Part shown: positions 27,757-37,072 of the stretch, piece after piece
Position numbering within the stretch: position 1 is the stretch's first letter
Layout of the letters: each line of letters begins with the position of its first letter
From: GAS188 sp963794475
GTDB taxonomy: Bacteria; Pseudomonadota; Alphaproteobacteria; Rhizobiales; Beijerinckiaceae
Direction: 5' to 3'
Length of the DNA stretch: 64,000 nt
Assembly (NCBI GenBank): GCA_963794475.1
Contig: CAWCDW010000003.1
Span: 372,001 to 436,000, forward strand
Notes under the pieces: generated by a model
What the model was told of the DNA's origin: nothing
The model's database searches: none
Seen by the model: the letters and a program-made list of their open reading frames with translations, nothing else
Position numbers and translations under genes: made by a program

Positions 27757-28102
27757 GGGGCGAGCGGACACCTCTCCTTAGTTATCCGAGAAAAATCGTT
27801 AATCGTGATAAGAGAAGGCCCCTCGCCGCTGCGACGGGCCTTCCTATTTTCAATGGCTCACGCGCGCGCCCGGTACGCCCCGCGCTGATGCATGATTTCC
27901 CGGTGACCTGGCTTGATGGACGCGCCAAGCTCGCCGGAACGGTCCCCCCGGCACGCGCACGGAAGCACAAACGCACGGAAGCACTTGCCAAGTCAGCCGA
28001 AGACTATTATCTGGGCGTTAAGCTTTTCAGCGTGCAATCGAAGAAGTTATCGAGAGCGGGGTCCGCTGGGGGCCGCGCTCTTTTCGTTTGATCGGACGTT
28101 GA
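27757..28102 (+). other. gene-free spacer upstream of rimP
   Basis: 346 bp with the intrinsic terminator at 27815-27850 near its start. The rest presumably holds the promoter of the rimP-to-pnp operon, but no -35/-10 pair with proper spacing is convincing. No tRNA (metY sits here in some proteobacteria) is visible. Confidence 0.5.
27815..27850 (+). terminator. intrinsic terminator after the secreted repeat protein
   Basis: AAGGCCC / GGGCCTT stem (27815-27821 and 27836-27842) with a 14-nt loop, followed by CCTATTTT. Stem plus T-rich tail, about 60 bases after the stop codon. Confidence 0.7.
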
Positions 28103-28792
28103 ATGGAAGAAGCAGGCGAAATTGCCGAGCCGCGCCTTGTCGCCGAGACAGGGCTCGCGGCGCGTGTCGCGGTGGTGATCGAGCCCTCGATCCAGGCGGC
28201 CGGCTTTCGTCTGGTGCGCGTCAAGGTCACCGGCGAGGCCGGCTGCACCGTGCAGGTCATGGCGGAACGGCCGGACGGCTCGATGAGCGTCGAGGATTGC
28301 GAAGCGGTGAGCCGCTTGATCTCGCCCCTTCTCGATGTCGAGGATCCGATCGAGCGAGCCTATCGGCTCGAGATTTCCTCGCCCGGCATCGATCGGCCCT
28401 TGGTGCGACGTTCCGACTTCACCCGTTGGGCAGGCCACCGGGCTAAGGTCGAGCTCACCATGCCGCTGGCCGGCCGCAAGCGCTTCAACGGCACGCTTCT
28501 CGGCCTCGAAGGCGAGGCTGCGCGATTGCGGCGGCTAGACGCGGCGGAAGGCGAAGAGGCGCAGGTGCTGCTGCCGCTCGGCGAGATCGCCGAGGCGCGG
28601 CTCGTCCTCACCGACGAGCTGATCCGGGAAGCGCTTCGTCGCAGCAAGCGAGCCGGCCACGCCGAAGAGGAATCGGATGCGGAAAGCTCGTCCGGCCCAG
28701 GCGACGCCACGGCATTTGCCCGACCTGGCCGAGCGGGGCGCGCTTTTCAAGGCCGCCCCCAGAATTCTCAACGAATGATGCGACCTCAATAG
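28103..28792 (+). CDS. rimP: ribosome maturation factor RimP
   Basis: About 229 aa; needed for 30S assembly. N-terminal alpha/beta domain GFRLVRVKVTGEAGCTVQVMAERPDGSMSVEDCEAVSR, then YRLEISSPGIDRPLVRRSDFTRWAGHRAKVEL, the RimP hallmark, and the Sm-like C-terminal domain. The last ~45 residues are a variable acidic/basic tail. First gene of the rimP-nusA-ylxR-infB operon, 16 bp before nusA. Confidence 0.95.
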   Translation: MEEAGEIAEPRLVAETGLAARVAVVIEPSIQAAGFRLVRVKVTGEAGCTVQVMAERPDGSMSVEDCEAVSRLISPLLDVEDPIERAYRLEISSPGIDRPLVRRSDFTRWAGHRAKVELTMPLAGRKRFNGTLLGLEGEAARLRRLDAAEGEEAQVLLPLGEIAEARLVLTDELIREALRRSKRAGHAEEESDAESSSGPGDATAFARPGRAGRAFQGRPQNSQRMMRPQ

Positions 28793-28808
28793 TCGGAGTG
28801 AAAGAATC

Positions 28809-30419
28809 ATGGCCGTCAGCGCAAACAGGCTCGAGCTTCTGCAGATCGCCGACGCGGTCGCGCGCGAGAAGCTCATCGACCGGCAAATCGTGATCTCGGC
28901 GATGGAGGAATCGATCGCCAAGGCGGCGCGCTCGCGTTACGGGCTCGAGACCGACATCCATGCCGAGATCAACCCGAAGACCGGCGAGTTGCGGATCGCC
29001 CGGCACCTACTTGTCGCCGACGCGATCGACAACCCGGCGACGCAGATCAGCATCGAGGACGCGCGCAAGCGCAATCCCGCCGCCCAAGCCGGCGATTACA
29101 TTTCCGAGCCGCTGCCGCCCTTCGAGTTCGGCCGGGTCGCGGCGCAATCGGCAAAGCAGGTGATCGTGCAGAAGGTGCGCGAGGCGGAGCGAGATCGGCA
29201 ATATGACGAGTTCAAGGACCGCATCGGCCAGATCGTCAACGGCACAGTGAAGCGGGTCGAATACGGCAATGTGATCGTCGATCTTGGGCGTGGCGAAGCC
29301 ATCGTGCGCCGCGATGAGCTCATTCCGCGTGAAACCTTCAAGCCCGGCGACCGCGTCCGGGCCTATGTGCTCGACGTGCGGCGCGAGCAACGCGGGCCGC
29401 AGATCTTTCTGTCGCGCACGCATCCTTTGTTCATGGCCAAGCTCTTCGGCCAGGAAGTGCCCGAGATCTATGATGGCATCATCGAGGTGAAGGCCGTGGC
29501 GCGCGATCCGGGCTCGCGGGCCAAGATCGCGGTGATCTCGCGCAATTCATCGATCGATCCCGTCGGCGCCTGCGTCGGCATGCGCGGCTCGCGCGTGCAG
29601 GCCGTGGTCGGCGAGCTGCAAGGCGAGAAGATCGACATCATCCCCTGGTCGCCCGATGTCGCGACCTTCGTCGTCAACGCCCTGCAACCCGCCGAGGTCG
29701 CCAAGGTCGTGCTCGACGAGGATTCCGACAAGATCGAAGTGGTGGTGCCGGACGAGCAGCTCTCGCTCGCCATCGGCCGACGCGGCCAGAATGTTCGCCT
29801 GGCCTCGCAGCTCACAGGCTGGGACATCGACATCCTGACCGAGGAAGAGGAATCGGAGCGGCGCAAGCAGGAATTCGAGCATCGCTCCACCTTGTTCATC
29901 AACGCGCTCAACGTGGATGAGACCGTTGGCCAGCTCCTCGCTTCGGAGGGCTTCCGCTCGATCGAGGAGCTCGCCCATGTGGACCAGGCCGAGATCGCCT
30001 CGATCGAAGGCTTCGACGAGGAGACCGCGAAGGAGCTCCAGAACCGGGCGCGCAATTATCTCGCCATGATCGAGGCCGAGCATGACGCCAAGCGCAAGGA
30101 ACTCGGCGTCGAGGACGGTTTGCTCACGATCGACGGCGTGACCATGGCGATGCTGGTCAAATTCGGCGAGAACGGCATCAAAACAGTCGAGGACCTCGCC
30201 GGATGCGCCACGGACGACCTCACCGGTTGGACCGAACGCAAGGATGGGCAGGCCACGCGCCACGCCGGGGCGCTCGACGGCTTCGACATCTCGCGTGAAG
30301 AAGCCGAGGCGATGATCATGGCGGCGCGAGTGGCCGTCGGCTGGATCGAGCCGCAGGCTGAGGCCGCCGAAAGCGAAGAGGCCGAAGGCGGGGAAGCCGA
30401 AGCCGATGCGGCGCCCTGA
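28809..30419 (+). CDS. nusA: transcription termination/antitermination factor NusA
   Basis: About 536 aa. N-terminal RNA-polymerase-binding domain (RLELLQIADAVAREKLIDRQIVISAMEESIAKAARSRYG), S1 domain (GQIVNGTVKRVEYGNVIVDLGRGEA), KH domains (PVGACVGMRGSRVQAVVGELQGEKIDI; LSLAIGRRGQNVRLASQLTGWDIDI), and two helix-hairpin-helix acidic repeats at the C-terminus, as in other proteobacteria with the extended form. Binds polymerase and nascent RNA. Acidic tail ends EGGEAEADAAP. Confidence 0.97.
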   Translation: MAVSANRLELLQIADAVAREKLIDRQIVISAMEESIAKAARSRYGLETDIHAEINPKTGELRIARHLLVADAIDNPATQISIEDARKRNPAAQAGDYISEPLPPFEFGRVAAQSAKQVIVQKVREAERDRQYDEFKDRIGQIVNGTVKRVEYGNVIVDLGRGEAIVRRDELIPRETFKPGDRVRAYVLDVRREQRGPQIFLSRTHPLFMAKLFGQEVPEIYDGIIEVKAVARDPGSRAKIAVISRNSSIDPVGACVGMRGSRVQAVVGELQGEKIDIIPWSPDVATFVVNALQPAEVAKVVLDEDSDKIEVVVPDEQLSLAIGRRGQNVRLASQLTGWDIDILTEEEESERRKQEFEHRSTLFINALNVDETVGQLLASEGFRSIEELAHVDQAEIASIEGFDEETAKELQNRARNYLAMIEAEHDAKRKELGVEDGLLTIDGVTMAMLVKFGENGIKTVEDLAGCATDDLTGWTERKDGQATRHAGALDGFDISREEAEAMIMAARVAVGWIEPQAEAAESEEAEGGEAEADAAP

Positions 30420-30493
30420 GTATTAAACACATGCTGCCGGATCGAGGATGGCGAAACTTGATGACACGCGGCCGATGATGGACGGATACGGGC

Positions 30494-31336
30494 ATGGCGC
30501 AACATGCGCATGATCTTGGAGCGGGCGCGGCCGTGCCGCGCGAGCGCGACATCGAGTCGCGTCATTCGGACGCGCGGCGAGACCCCGTCGCCGGCCTAGG
30601 CTCCGAGCGTCGTTGCATCGTCACCCGCGCCGCCCTGCCCCCGGACCAACTGATCCGCTTCGTCCTCTCGCCGCAAGCCGTGGTCACGCCCGACATTCGG
30701 CGCGTCTTGCCCGGCCGAGGCGTGTGGGTGACGGCGAGCCGCGCGCGGGTCGCCGAGGCCTGCCGACGCAAGGCCTTCGGGCGCGCCTTCAAGAAGGAGG
30801 TGACGACGCCCGCCGATCTCGCCGACGACGTGGGTCTGCTTTTGCGCAGGGACGCGCTTCAGGCCCTTTCGCTCGCCAATAAGGCTGGCGCGCTGACCGC
30901 GGGCTTCGAGAAGACGCGCGCGGCGCTCGAAAGCGGGGCGACTCTGGCCTTGCTCGAGGCTAGCGATGGTTCGCCGGAAGGGCGCAAGAAGCTGATCGGC
31001 AAGCTGATCGCCGCCTGGCGGCGAGGCGAGGCAACGTCAAGCGGCGAGCCGGAGGCGGGAGAGCCCGGCCGCGGCCCATGCGCCATTGTCGATAGCTTCA
31101 GCTCAGAGGAGCTGGATTTGGCGCTGGGGCGCTCCCATGTGATACATGCGGCCTTGCTTCGGGCGCCGGCTGGCGGCTTTGCCTTGACGAGGTGTCTGCG
31201 CCTTCACCGTTTTGAATTGATCGAAAAACACGCTAGTGGAGGCGCCGAACGTTGCGGCGCCGCCCGAGAGAGCCGCAATTCGAACCGCCAATCTGAACCG
31301 CCGACTCCCAGCTTGGGACGAGAACCGGCGAATTGA
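30494..31336 (+). CDS. YlxR-type RNA-binding protein with L7Ae-like C-terminal part
   Basis: About 280 aa. After a variable N-terminus of ~38 residues comes the YlxR (DUF448) domain, SERRCIVTRAALPPDQLIRFVLSP...RRVLPGRGVWVTASR, then a longer part with LANKAGALTAGFEKTRAAL and ALLEASDGSPEGRKKL that reads like the L7Ae-type fold found fused to YlxR in alphaproteobacteria. Ends in a low-complexity tail. Position between nusA and infB is the conserved one and supports a translation/RNA role; exact function is not established. Confidence 0.88.
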   Translation: MAQHAHDLGAGAAVPRERDIESRHSDARRDPVAGLGSERRCIVTRAALPPDQLIRFVLSPQAVVTPDIRRVLPGRGVWVTASRARVAEACRRKAFGRAFKKEVTTPADLADDVGLLLRRDALQALSLANKAGALTAGFEKTRAALESGATLALLEASDGSPEGRKKLIGKLIAAWRRGEATSSGEPEAGEPGRGPCAIVDSFSSEELDLALGRSHVIHAALLRAPAGGFALTRCLRLHRFELIEKHASGGAERCGAARESRNSNRQSEPPTPSLGREPAN

Positions 31337-31364
31337 GCCGCAGGACAGCAGGACAGAATTCTGT

Positions 31365-34094
31365 ATGAGCGATCTTAAGACGCCGGGCGACAAGCCGTTG
31401 AGCATGCCGACCGGAAAGTTGAGCATCAAGAGGCCCGAGACGGGTACCGTGCGCCAGAGCTTCAGCCATGGCCGCTCGAAGACCGTCGTCGTCGAAAAGG
31501 TCAAGCGACGCACCGGCGGCGGCGCGGAACCGCGCGAGGCCGTCGCTTCGCAGGCTCCGGCCGCGAAGCGCGCCGGGGCCGCCCCGCTGGCGCGCGGCGC
31601 CAAGGCCGCCACACCCGCCGCTTCATCGGGTGCCGCCACGGCCGGCGCCCCGCAAGCCGCGACGCGCGCCCCCGCGGCGGCGGGCCAGAAGGCAAGCATC
31701 GTGCTTCGCACCCTCACGGAAGAGGAGCGCAATCGGCAGGGCACCGCGCTCGCCGAGGCGCGCCGCCGCGAAGAGGACGAGCGCAAGCTGGCCGAGGAAG
31801 AGGCGCAGCTTCGCGCGCAGCGCGAGGCGGTCGAGCGCAAGGAGCGCGAGGCGGCCGACGAGCGCAAGCGCGACGAAGAGGGGCGCCGGCGCGCCGAGGA
31901 TCAGGCGAAGCGGAAGGCCGAAGAAGAGGCAAGGCGCCGTTTTGGCGATCCGCCGCCCCCGAGCCGTGCGCCGGGAAGCCCGATCCCCAGGCTCGATCCT
32001 CGTCCTGCCTCCGCGCAGGGCGCAAGCACAGGCTCGGCCTCCGCCGGGCGCACCGCGGCGCGGCCGGGGCTCAGCGGGGCGACGCCGTCGCGGCGCGCGC
32101 TTGTGCCGGAGAACGAAGCCCCCCGTCAACAGGTGCGCCGCCCCGGTGGCGGGACCATTTCCCGGCCTGCGCCCGCGCCGAGAGCGCCAAAAGGGGACCA
32201 CAAGCAGCGCGGCCGCCTCACGTTGAGCAATGCGCTCACGAGCGACGAGGAGCGCACGCGCTCGCTCGCCGCCCAGCGGCGCCGCCAGCAACGCATGAAG
32301 GGCTCGGCCGGCGAGCAGAAGGAGAAGATCGCGCGCGAGGTCACCGTCCCCGAGACGATCTCGATCCAGGAGCTCGCGAACCGCATGGCCGAGCGTGCGG
32401 TCGATGTGATCCGTCTGCTGATGGCGCAGGGCCAGATGCTGAAGATCACGGACGTGATCGATGCCGACACGGCCCAGCTCATCGCTGAGGAAATGGGCCA
32501 CACGGTGAAGCGCGTCGCCGAATCCGACGTCGAGGAGGGGTTGTTCGATGCGCCCGACCAGCCGCAGGAGCTCGCACAGCGTCCCCCGGTGGTCACCATC
32601 ATGGGCCATGTCGACCATGGCAAGACTTCGTTGCTCGATGCCATCCGCTCGGCCGATGTGGTCAGCGGCGAGGCGGGCGGCATCACCCAGCACATCGGCG
32701 CCTATCAGGTGGTAAGCCCGCTCGGCGGCAAGATCACCTTCATCGACACGCCGGGCCACGCCGCCTTCACGGCGATGCGCGCGCGCGGCGCCAAGGTGAC
32801 CGACATCGTGATCCTGGTGGTCGCGGCTGATGACGGCGTGATGCCGCAGACGGTCGAGGCGATCAGCCACGCCAAGGCCGCCCATGTGCCGATCATCGTC
32901 GCCATCAACAAGATCGACAAGCCGGACGCGAAGCCCGAGCGGGTGCGCAACGAGCTGCTGCAGCACGAGATTCAGGTGGAATCGCTTGGTGGCGAGGTGC
33001 TCGAGATCGAGGTTTCGGCGACCAAGAAAACCAATCTCGACAAGCTCCTCGAAGCGGTCTCGCTGCAATCGGAGGTGCTCGACCTCAAGGCCAATCCGGA
33101 CCGTTCCGGCGAAGGCGCGGTGATCGAGGCCCGCCTCGATCGTGGACGCGGCCCCGTCGCGACAGTGCTCGTGCAGCGCGGCACGCTCAAGGCCGGCGAC
33201 ATCGTGGTCGCGGGCTCGGAGTGGGGGCGCATCCGCACATTGCTCGACGACAAGGGAGGGACGCTCGTCTCCGCCGGCCCCTCGACGCCGGTCGAGGTGC
33301 TCGGCTTCAATGGAACGCCCGATGCCGGAGACCGGGTCGCGGTCGTCGAGAACGAGGCGCGCGCGCGCGAGGTCACGGCCTATCGCACGCGCCAGAAGCG
33401 CGAGAAATCCGTCGCGCGCCAAGCGGGCTCGCGCGGCTCGCTCGCGGAGATGATGCAGGATCTCAAGACGGGCGCCGGCCGCAAGGAATTCCCGCTCGTC
33501 GTCAAGGCGGATGTGCAAGGTTCGGTCGAGGCGATCGCAGGTGCGCTCGAGAAACTCGGCAACGAGGAGGTCGGCGCGCGCGTCATCCATTCGGGCGTCG
33601 GCGGCATCACCGAGAGCGATGTGATCCTCGCCAATGCTTCCGGTGCGGCCGTGATCGGCTTCAACGTGCGCGCCCATAAAGAAGCGCGCGAGGCGGCCGA
33701 GCAGGCGGGAATCGAGATCCGTTATTACAACATCATCTACAATCTCGTGGACGATGTGAAAGATGCGATGTCCGGCCTGCTTGCGCCCACCTTGCGCGAG
33801 ACGATGCTCGGCAACGCCCAGATCCTCGAGATCTTCAGCGTCTCGAAGATCGGCAAGATCGCGGGCTGCCGCGTCACCGACGGCGTGGTGCAAAAGGGGG
33901 CGAACGTTCGCCTCATCCGCGACAATGTCGTCATCCACGAGGGCAAGCTCGCGACGCTCAAGCGCTTCAAGGATGACGTGCAGGAGGTCCGCGCCGGCCA
34001 GGAATGCGGCATGTCGTTCGAAAACTATCAGGACATGCGCGCCGGCGACGTGATCGAGTGCTATCGGGTCGAGGAGGTCAAGCGGTCGCTGTGA
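31365..34094 (+). CDS. infB: translation initiation factor IF-2
   Basis: About 909 aa. The first ~330 residues are basic, Ala/Arg/Glu-rich and coiled-coil-like, the usual divergent IF-2 N-terminus. GTPase domain: PPVVTIMGHVDHGKTSLLDAIR (G1), GGITQHIGAY (G2), FIDTPGHAAFTAMR (G3), VAINKIDKP (G4), followed by IF-2 C1 and C2 domains that bind fMet-tRNA. Start chosen at ATG (MSDLKTPGDKPLS) after the ylxR stop; an earlier in-frame start inside ylxR adds an unlikely 43 residues. Confidence 0.97.
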   Translation: MSDLKTPGDKPLSMPTGKLSIKRPETGTVRQSFSHGRSKTVVVEKVKRRTGGGAEPREAVASQAPAAKRAGAAPLARGAKAATPAASSGAATAGAPQAATRAPAAAGQKASIVLRTLTEEERNRQGTALAEARRREEDERKLAEEEAQLRAQREAVERKEREAADERKRDEEGRRRAEDQAKRKAEEEARRRFGDPPPPSRAPGSPIPRLDPRPASAQGASTGSASAGRTAARPGLSGATPSRRALVPENEAPRQQVRRPGGGTISRPAPAPRAPKGDHKQRGRLTLSNALTSDEERTRSLAAQRRRQQRMKGSAGEQKEKIAREVTVPETISIQELANRMAERAVDVIRLLMAQGQMLKITDVIDADTAQLIAEEMGHTVKRVAESDVEEGLFDAPDQPQELAQRPPVVTIMGHVDHGKTSLLDAIRSADVVSGEAGGITQHIGAYQVVSPLGGKITFIDTPGHAAFTAMRARGAKVTDIVILVVAADDGVMPQTVEAISHAKAAHVPIIVAINKIDKPDAKPERVRNELLQHEIQVESLGGEVLEIEVSATKKTNLDKLLEAVSLQSEVLDLKANPDRSGEGAVIEARLDRGRGPVATVLVQRGTLKAGDIVVAGSEWGRIRTLLDDKGGTLVSAGPSTPVEVLGFNGTPDAGDRVAVVENEARAREVTAYRTRQKREKSVARQAGSRGSLAEMMQDLKTGAGRKEFPLVVKADVQGSVEAIAGALEKLGNEEVGARVIHSGVGGITESDVILANASGAAVIGFNVRAHKEAREAAEQAGIEIRYYNIIYNLVDDVKDAMSGLLAPTLRETMLGNAQILEIFSVSKIGKIAGCRVTDGVVQKGANVRLIRDNVVIHEGKLATLKRFKDDVQEVRAGQECGMSFENYQDMRAGDVIECYRVEEVKRSL

Positions 34095-34177
34095 AGCGCC
34101 GCCTGATCCTCGCCGCCGACCTGGTCTCGCACATTGATCGTCGGCCTCGACCAAGAAGAAGCGGAAAGATTTTGGCG

Positions 34178-34954
34178 ATGGCGCGTCTGACGCGTAGCCC
34201 GGAATCGGAAAGCGGCTTGCGCGGCGTGCTGGCCGCCGTCAAAGGACCGGCCGTCGTGCTCGCTCTCGTCCTCGCCTCCCGCACCGTGCTCGCACAGCCC
34301 TTCTATGTGCCCTCGGGCTCGATGGAGCCGACGCTCCTGATCGGCGACGAGCTCATCGTCGCGAAATACGCCTATGGCTTCAGCCGCTACTCGCTCCCCG
34401 TCGATCTCGGCATTTCCTCCGAACACCGCGTGCTCGAAAGCTTGCCGGAATACGGGGACGTGGTGGTTTTTCGACTGCCGCGAGACCCCAATCAGGTCTA
34501 TGTAAAACGCACGATCGGATTGCCCGGCGACCGCATTCAGATGCGAGAAGGACGCTTGTGGATCAACGATTCCGTGCTTCCCTTGCGGCGCGACGGTCGC
34601 GGACGGGTCGAGCAGGAGGACGGCAGCGAGATCAACGCGGCACGCTTCATCGAGACCTTGCCGAACGGCCGCGAGCACCCGATCTTCAAGCTCGACACGA
34701 GAGGGGCTCTCGACGACACGCGGGTTTTCGTGGTGCCGGCCGGTCACGTCTTCATGATGGGTGACAACCGTGACAACTCGCTCGACAGCCGCGTTCCGGC
34801 GGTCGTGGGCGGGGTGGGCTTCGTCCCCGCCGAGAACCTGATTGGACGCGCCGAGGTGGTGCTTGGGTCATGGGATTTTCCGGTCGTGCGGGAGCATGTC
34901 TCGCAATGGGCGGCAGGGCTCAGGCCCTCGCGCTTTTTCGCGCGCATCCACTGA
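34178..34954 (+). CDS. lepB: signal peptidase I
   Basis: About 258 aa. One N-terminal transmembrane helix (GPAVVLALVLASRTVLA), then the catalytic Ser box FYVPSGSMEPTLLIGDELIVAKYAYG, the Lys box VYVKRTIGLPGDRIQM, and the family box FMMGDNRDNSLDSR. Removes signal peptides at the periplasmic face. Start set at MARLTRSPESES, 84 bp after infB; earlier starts overlap infB. A lepB between infB and rbfA is not the usual order, so it was inserted into, or added to, a conserved operon. Confidence 0.93.
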   Translation: MARLTRSPESESGLRGVLAAVKGPAVVLALVLASRTVLAQPFYVPSGSMEPTLLIGDELIVAKYAYGFSRYSLPVDLGISSEHRVLESLPEYGDVVVFRLPRDPNQVYVKRTIGLPGDRIQMREGRLWINDSVLPLRRDGRGRVEQEDGSEINAARFIETLPNGREHPIFKLDTRGALDDTRVFVVPAGHVFMMGDNRDNSLDSRVPAVVGGVGFVPAENLIGRAEVVLGSWDFPVVREHVSQWAAGLRPSRFFARIH

Positions 34955-35045
34955 GCGGGCGGGCGAACGGAAGAGGCAATGTTCGGTCGCCGCGCGGGCG
35001 GCGGACGAGAGTTTCAGGTTCCGGTCCGATCCCGGAGAAGAGAAG

Positions 35046-35477
35046 ATGGCACGACACCAATCCAGCCGCCACGATCGAAGCCCTTCCCAGCGCGCCCTTC
35101 GCGTGGGCGAGCTCGTGCGCCACGCGCTTGCCGAGCTTCTCTCGCGCGGCGAGGTGCGCGACGAGGTGCTCGAGAGCCATGTGATCACCGTTCCCGAGGT
35201 GCGCATGTCTCCCGATCTGCGCCTGGCCACCGCCTATGTGATGCCGCTAGGCGGCAAGGACCTGAGTCTCGTGCTCGAGGCGCTCGATCGCCACAAGCGC
35301 TTCATCAAGGGAGAGATCGCGCGCCGCATCAACCTGCGCTACGCGCCCGAGATCCGTTTCCGTCGCGATGACACATTCGAGGAGGCCTCCCGGATCGACG
35401 CGCTCCTCCATTCCGAGAAAGTCCGCCGCGACCTCGACGCGGACCGGCAAGCCGAAGATGACCGCGATGACGATTGA
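35046..35477 (+). CDS. rbfA: 30S ribosome-binding factor A
   Basis: About 143 aa. KH-type fold: SQRALRVGELVRHALAELLSRGEVRDEVL, VITVPEVRMSPDLRLATAYVMPLGG, NLRYAPEIRFRRDDTFEEASRIDALL. Helps late 30S maturation. ATG with GGAGAAGAG before it. Its end overlaps the truB start, consistent with the conserved infB-rbfA-truB arrangement. Confidence 0.95.
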   Translation: MARHQSSRHDRSPSQRALRVGELVRHALAELLSRGEVRDEVLESHVITVPEVRMSPDLRLATAYVMPLGGKDLSLVLEALDRHKRFIKGEIARRINLRYAPEIRFRRDDTFEEASRIDALLHSEKVRRDLDADRQAEDDRDDD

Positions 35478-36468
35478 AGATGCGAGCGAAGGCGCCGGCG
35501 CGGGCGAGGGCGAGGGCCCGAACCGCGAAGCCGCTCACCTCACCGCTCCGCGCCCAAGGAAACGCGAGGTCAACGGCTGGCTCGTCCTCGACAAGCCGGT
35601 GGGCATGACCTCGACGCATGCGGTCGCGGTCGCGAAACGCCTTTTCAACGCCAAGAAGGCCGGCCACGCCGGCACGCTCGATCCCTTGGCTTCCGGGCTC
35701 TTGCCCATCGCCTTCGGCGAGGCGACGAAGACCGTGCCTTTCGTGATGGATGGGCGCAAGGGCTATCGTTTCACGGTGAGTTGGGGGGAGGAGCGCGACA
35801 GCGACGACAGCGAGGGCGTGGTGACCGCCAGCAGCGTCGCTCGGCCCTCGCAGGCCTCGATCGAGGCCGCGCTTCCGGCCTTCATCGGCGATATCATGCA
35901 GACCCCGCCGCGTTTTTCGGCGATCAAGATCGCCGGTGAGCGCGCCTATGATCTCTCGCGGGCCGGCGAGAGCGTCGAGCTCGAGGCCCGCCCCGTGCAC
36001 ATCGAGAGGCTCGTGATCGTCGAGCATCGTTCGGACACCAGCATCTTCGAAGCGGCTTGCGGCAAGGGCACCTATGTGCGCGCCATCGCGCGCGATCTTG
36101 GACGCGTGCTTGGCTGTTTCGGCCATGTGAGCGCGCTCAGGCGCACGCGGGTTGGGCCGTTTTCCGAGAAAAATGCGATTTCGCTGGACGATCTTACCGA
36201 ATTGCGCCATAAGGCCGCCGCTGGCGAAGGGAACTTGGCCGGCGAACTACTGCCCGTCGCGACCGCGCTGGACGACATCCCGGCGCTGGCCGTCAGCCGG
36301 GCGGATGCAGGACGGCTTCGGCGAGGCCAAAGCATCCTGCTGCGCGGGCGTGATGCCCCGCTCCTCCAGGGACGTATCAGCGTGACTTCGGAGGGCGCCC
36401 TGGTGGCGCTCGCGGAGGCTGAGGGAGCGGAGATCAGGCCGACGCGCATCTTCAATCTCAGCCGCTGA
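35467..36468 (+). CDS. truB: tRNA pseudouridine-55 synthase
   Basis: About 333 aa. Makes the T-loop pseudouridine 55 in tRNA. Motifs: GWLVLDKPVGMTSTHAVA, KKAGHAGTLDPLASGLLPIAFGEATK (catalytic Asp in GTLDP), GYRFTVSWGEERDSDD, FSAIKIAGERAYDLSRAGE, CGKGTYVRAIARDLG. Start is one of two nearby ATGs (35458 or 35467), both overlapping rbfA; the first ~40 residues are variable. Confidence 0.95.
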   Translation: MTIEDASEGAGAGEGEGPNREAAHLTAPRPRKREVNGWLVLDKPVGMTSTHAVAVAKRLFNAKKAGHAGTLDPLASGLLPIAFGEATKTVPFVMDGRKGYRFTVSWGEERDSDDSEGVVTASSVARPSQASIEAALPAFIGDIMQTPPRFSAIKIAGERAYDLSRAGESVELEARPVHIERLVIVEHRSDTSIFEAACGKGTYVRAIARDLGRVLGCFGHVSALRRTRVGPFSEKNAISLDDLTELRHKAAAGEGNLAGELLPVATALDDIPALAVSRADAGRLRRGQSILLRGRDAPLLQGRISVTSEGALVALAEAEGAEIRPTRIFNLSR

Positions 36469-36495
36469 GCGGCTTTTGCGAGAAAGGACAACCCG

Positions 36496-36765
36496 ATGTC
36501 GATTGCGGCCGAGCGCAAGAGCGCGGTCATTTCAGACTATGCCACCAAGAAGGGGGACACCGGCTCCCCCGAGGTGCAAGTGGCGATCCTGACCGAGCGC
36601 ATCAACAATCTTACCGAGCATTTCAAGGCGCATGTGAAGGACAACCATTCGCGCCGGGGCCTCTTGAAGATGGTCTCGCAGCGCCGCTCGCTCCTGAACT
36701 ATCTGAAGGGCAAGGATGAGCCCCGCTACAAGGCGCTGATCGAGCGCCTCGGCATCCGCCGCTGA
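36496..36765 (+). CDS. rpsO: 30S ribosomal protein S15
   Basis: 89 aa, exact family length. MSIAAERKSAVISDYATKKGDTGSPEVQVAILTERINNLTEHFKAHVKDNHSRRGLLKMVSQRRSLLNYLK and ending RYKALIERLGIRR are diagnostic. Binds the central domain of 16S rRNA. AAAGGA ribosome-binding site. Followed by a hairpin and pnp, as in many bacteria. Confidence 0.98.
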   Translation: MSIAAERKSAVISDYATKKGDTGSPEVQVAILTERINNLTEHFKAHVKDNHSRRGLLKMVSQRRSLLNYLKGKDEPRYKALIERLGIRR

Positions 36766-37072
36766 CTGAAAGGCCTCGCGCGGTCGATCGCGCGGGCCGA
36801 AATTGCTGCGCCCGCGTCATGGTGATCGCGGGCGATGAACCCCGCCGGCAGGCCAAGCCCGCCATGGCAGGATCGTTGGACGCTTTCGGCGCCAAGGCCC
36901 GTGTTCCGCGAAGGATCGGGCAAGCCGCGCCGATGAACAGAGCTCATCACGGCTCGTCGGCCACGATCGGAATTCCGGGCGCTTTCCGGATTTCGACAGG
37001 CGTCACGACCTCGAGAGCGTCTTGCCATCTTGCTCATGGCTCCGCGCCCGCCGGCCAACCATGAGGATGATC
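36766..37072 (+). other. rpsO-pnp spacer with hairpin (possible attenuator)
   Basis: 307 bp. Immediately after rpsO a strong stem, GGCCTCGCGCG / CGCGCGGGCC with a 6-nt loop (36772-36798), is followed by GAAATT rather than a T-run, so it may be a weak terminator, attenuator or RNase III target as known for rpsO-pnp in Escherichia coli. The rest shows nothing recognisable. Confidence 0.5.

Noticed and set aside
31623..34154. 843-codon open frame opposite infB, and a similar 629-codon frame opposite ftsH (48480-50369)
   Set aside because: Antisense shadows typical of GC-rich genomes; composition is His/Asp/Arg-rich and without domains.
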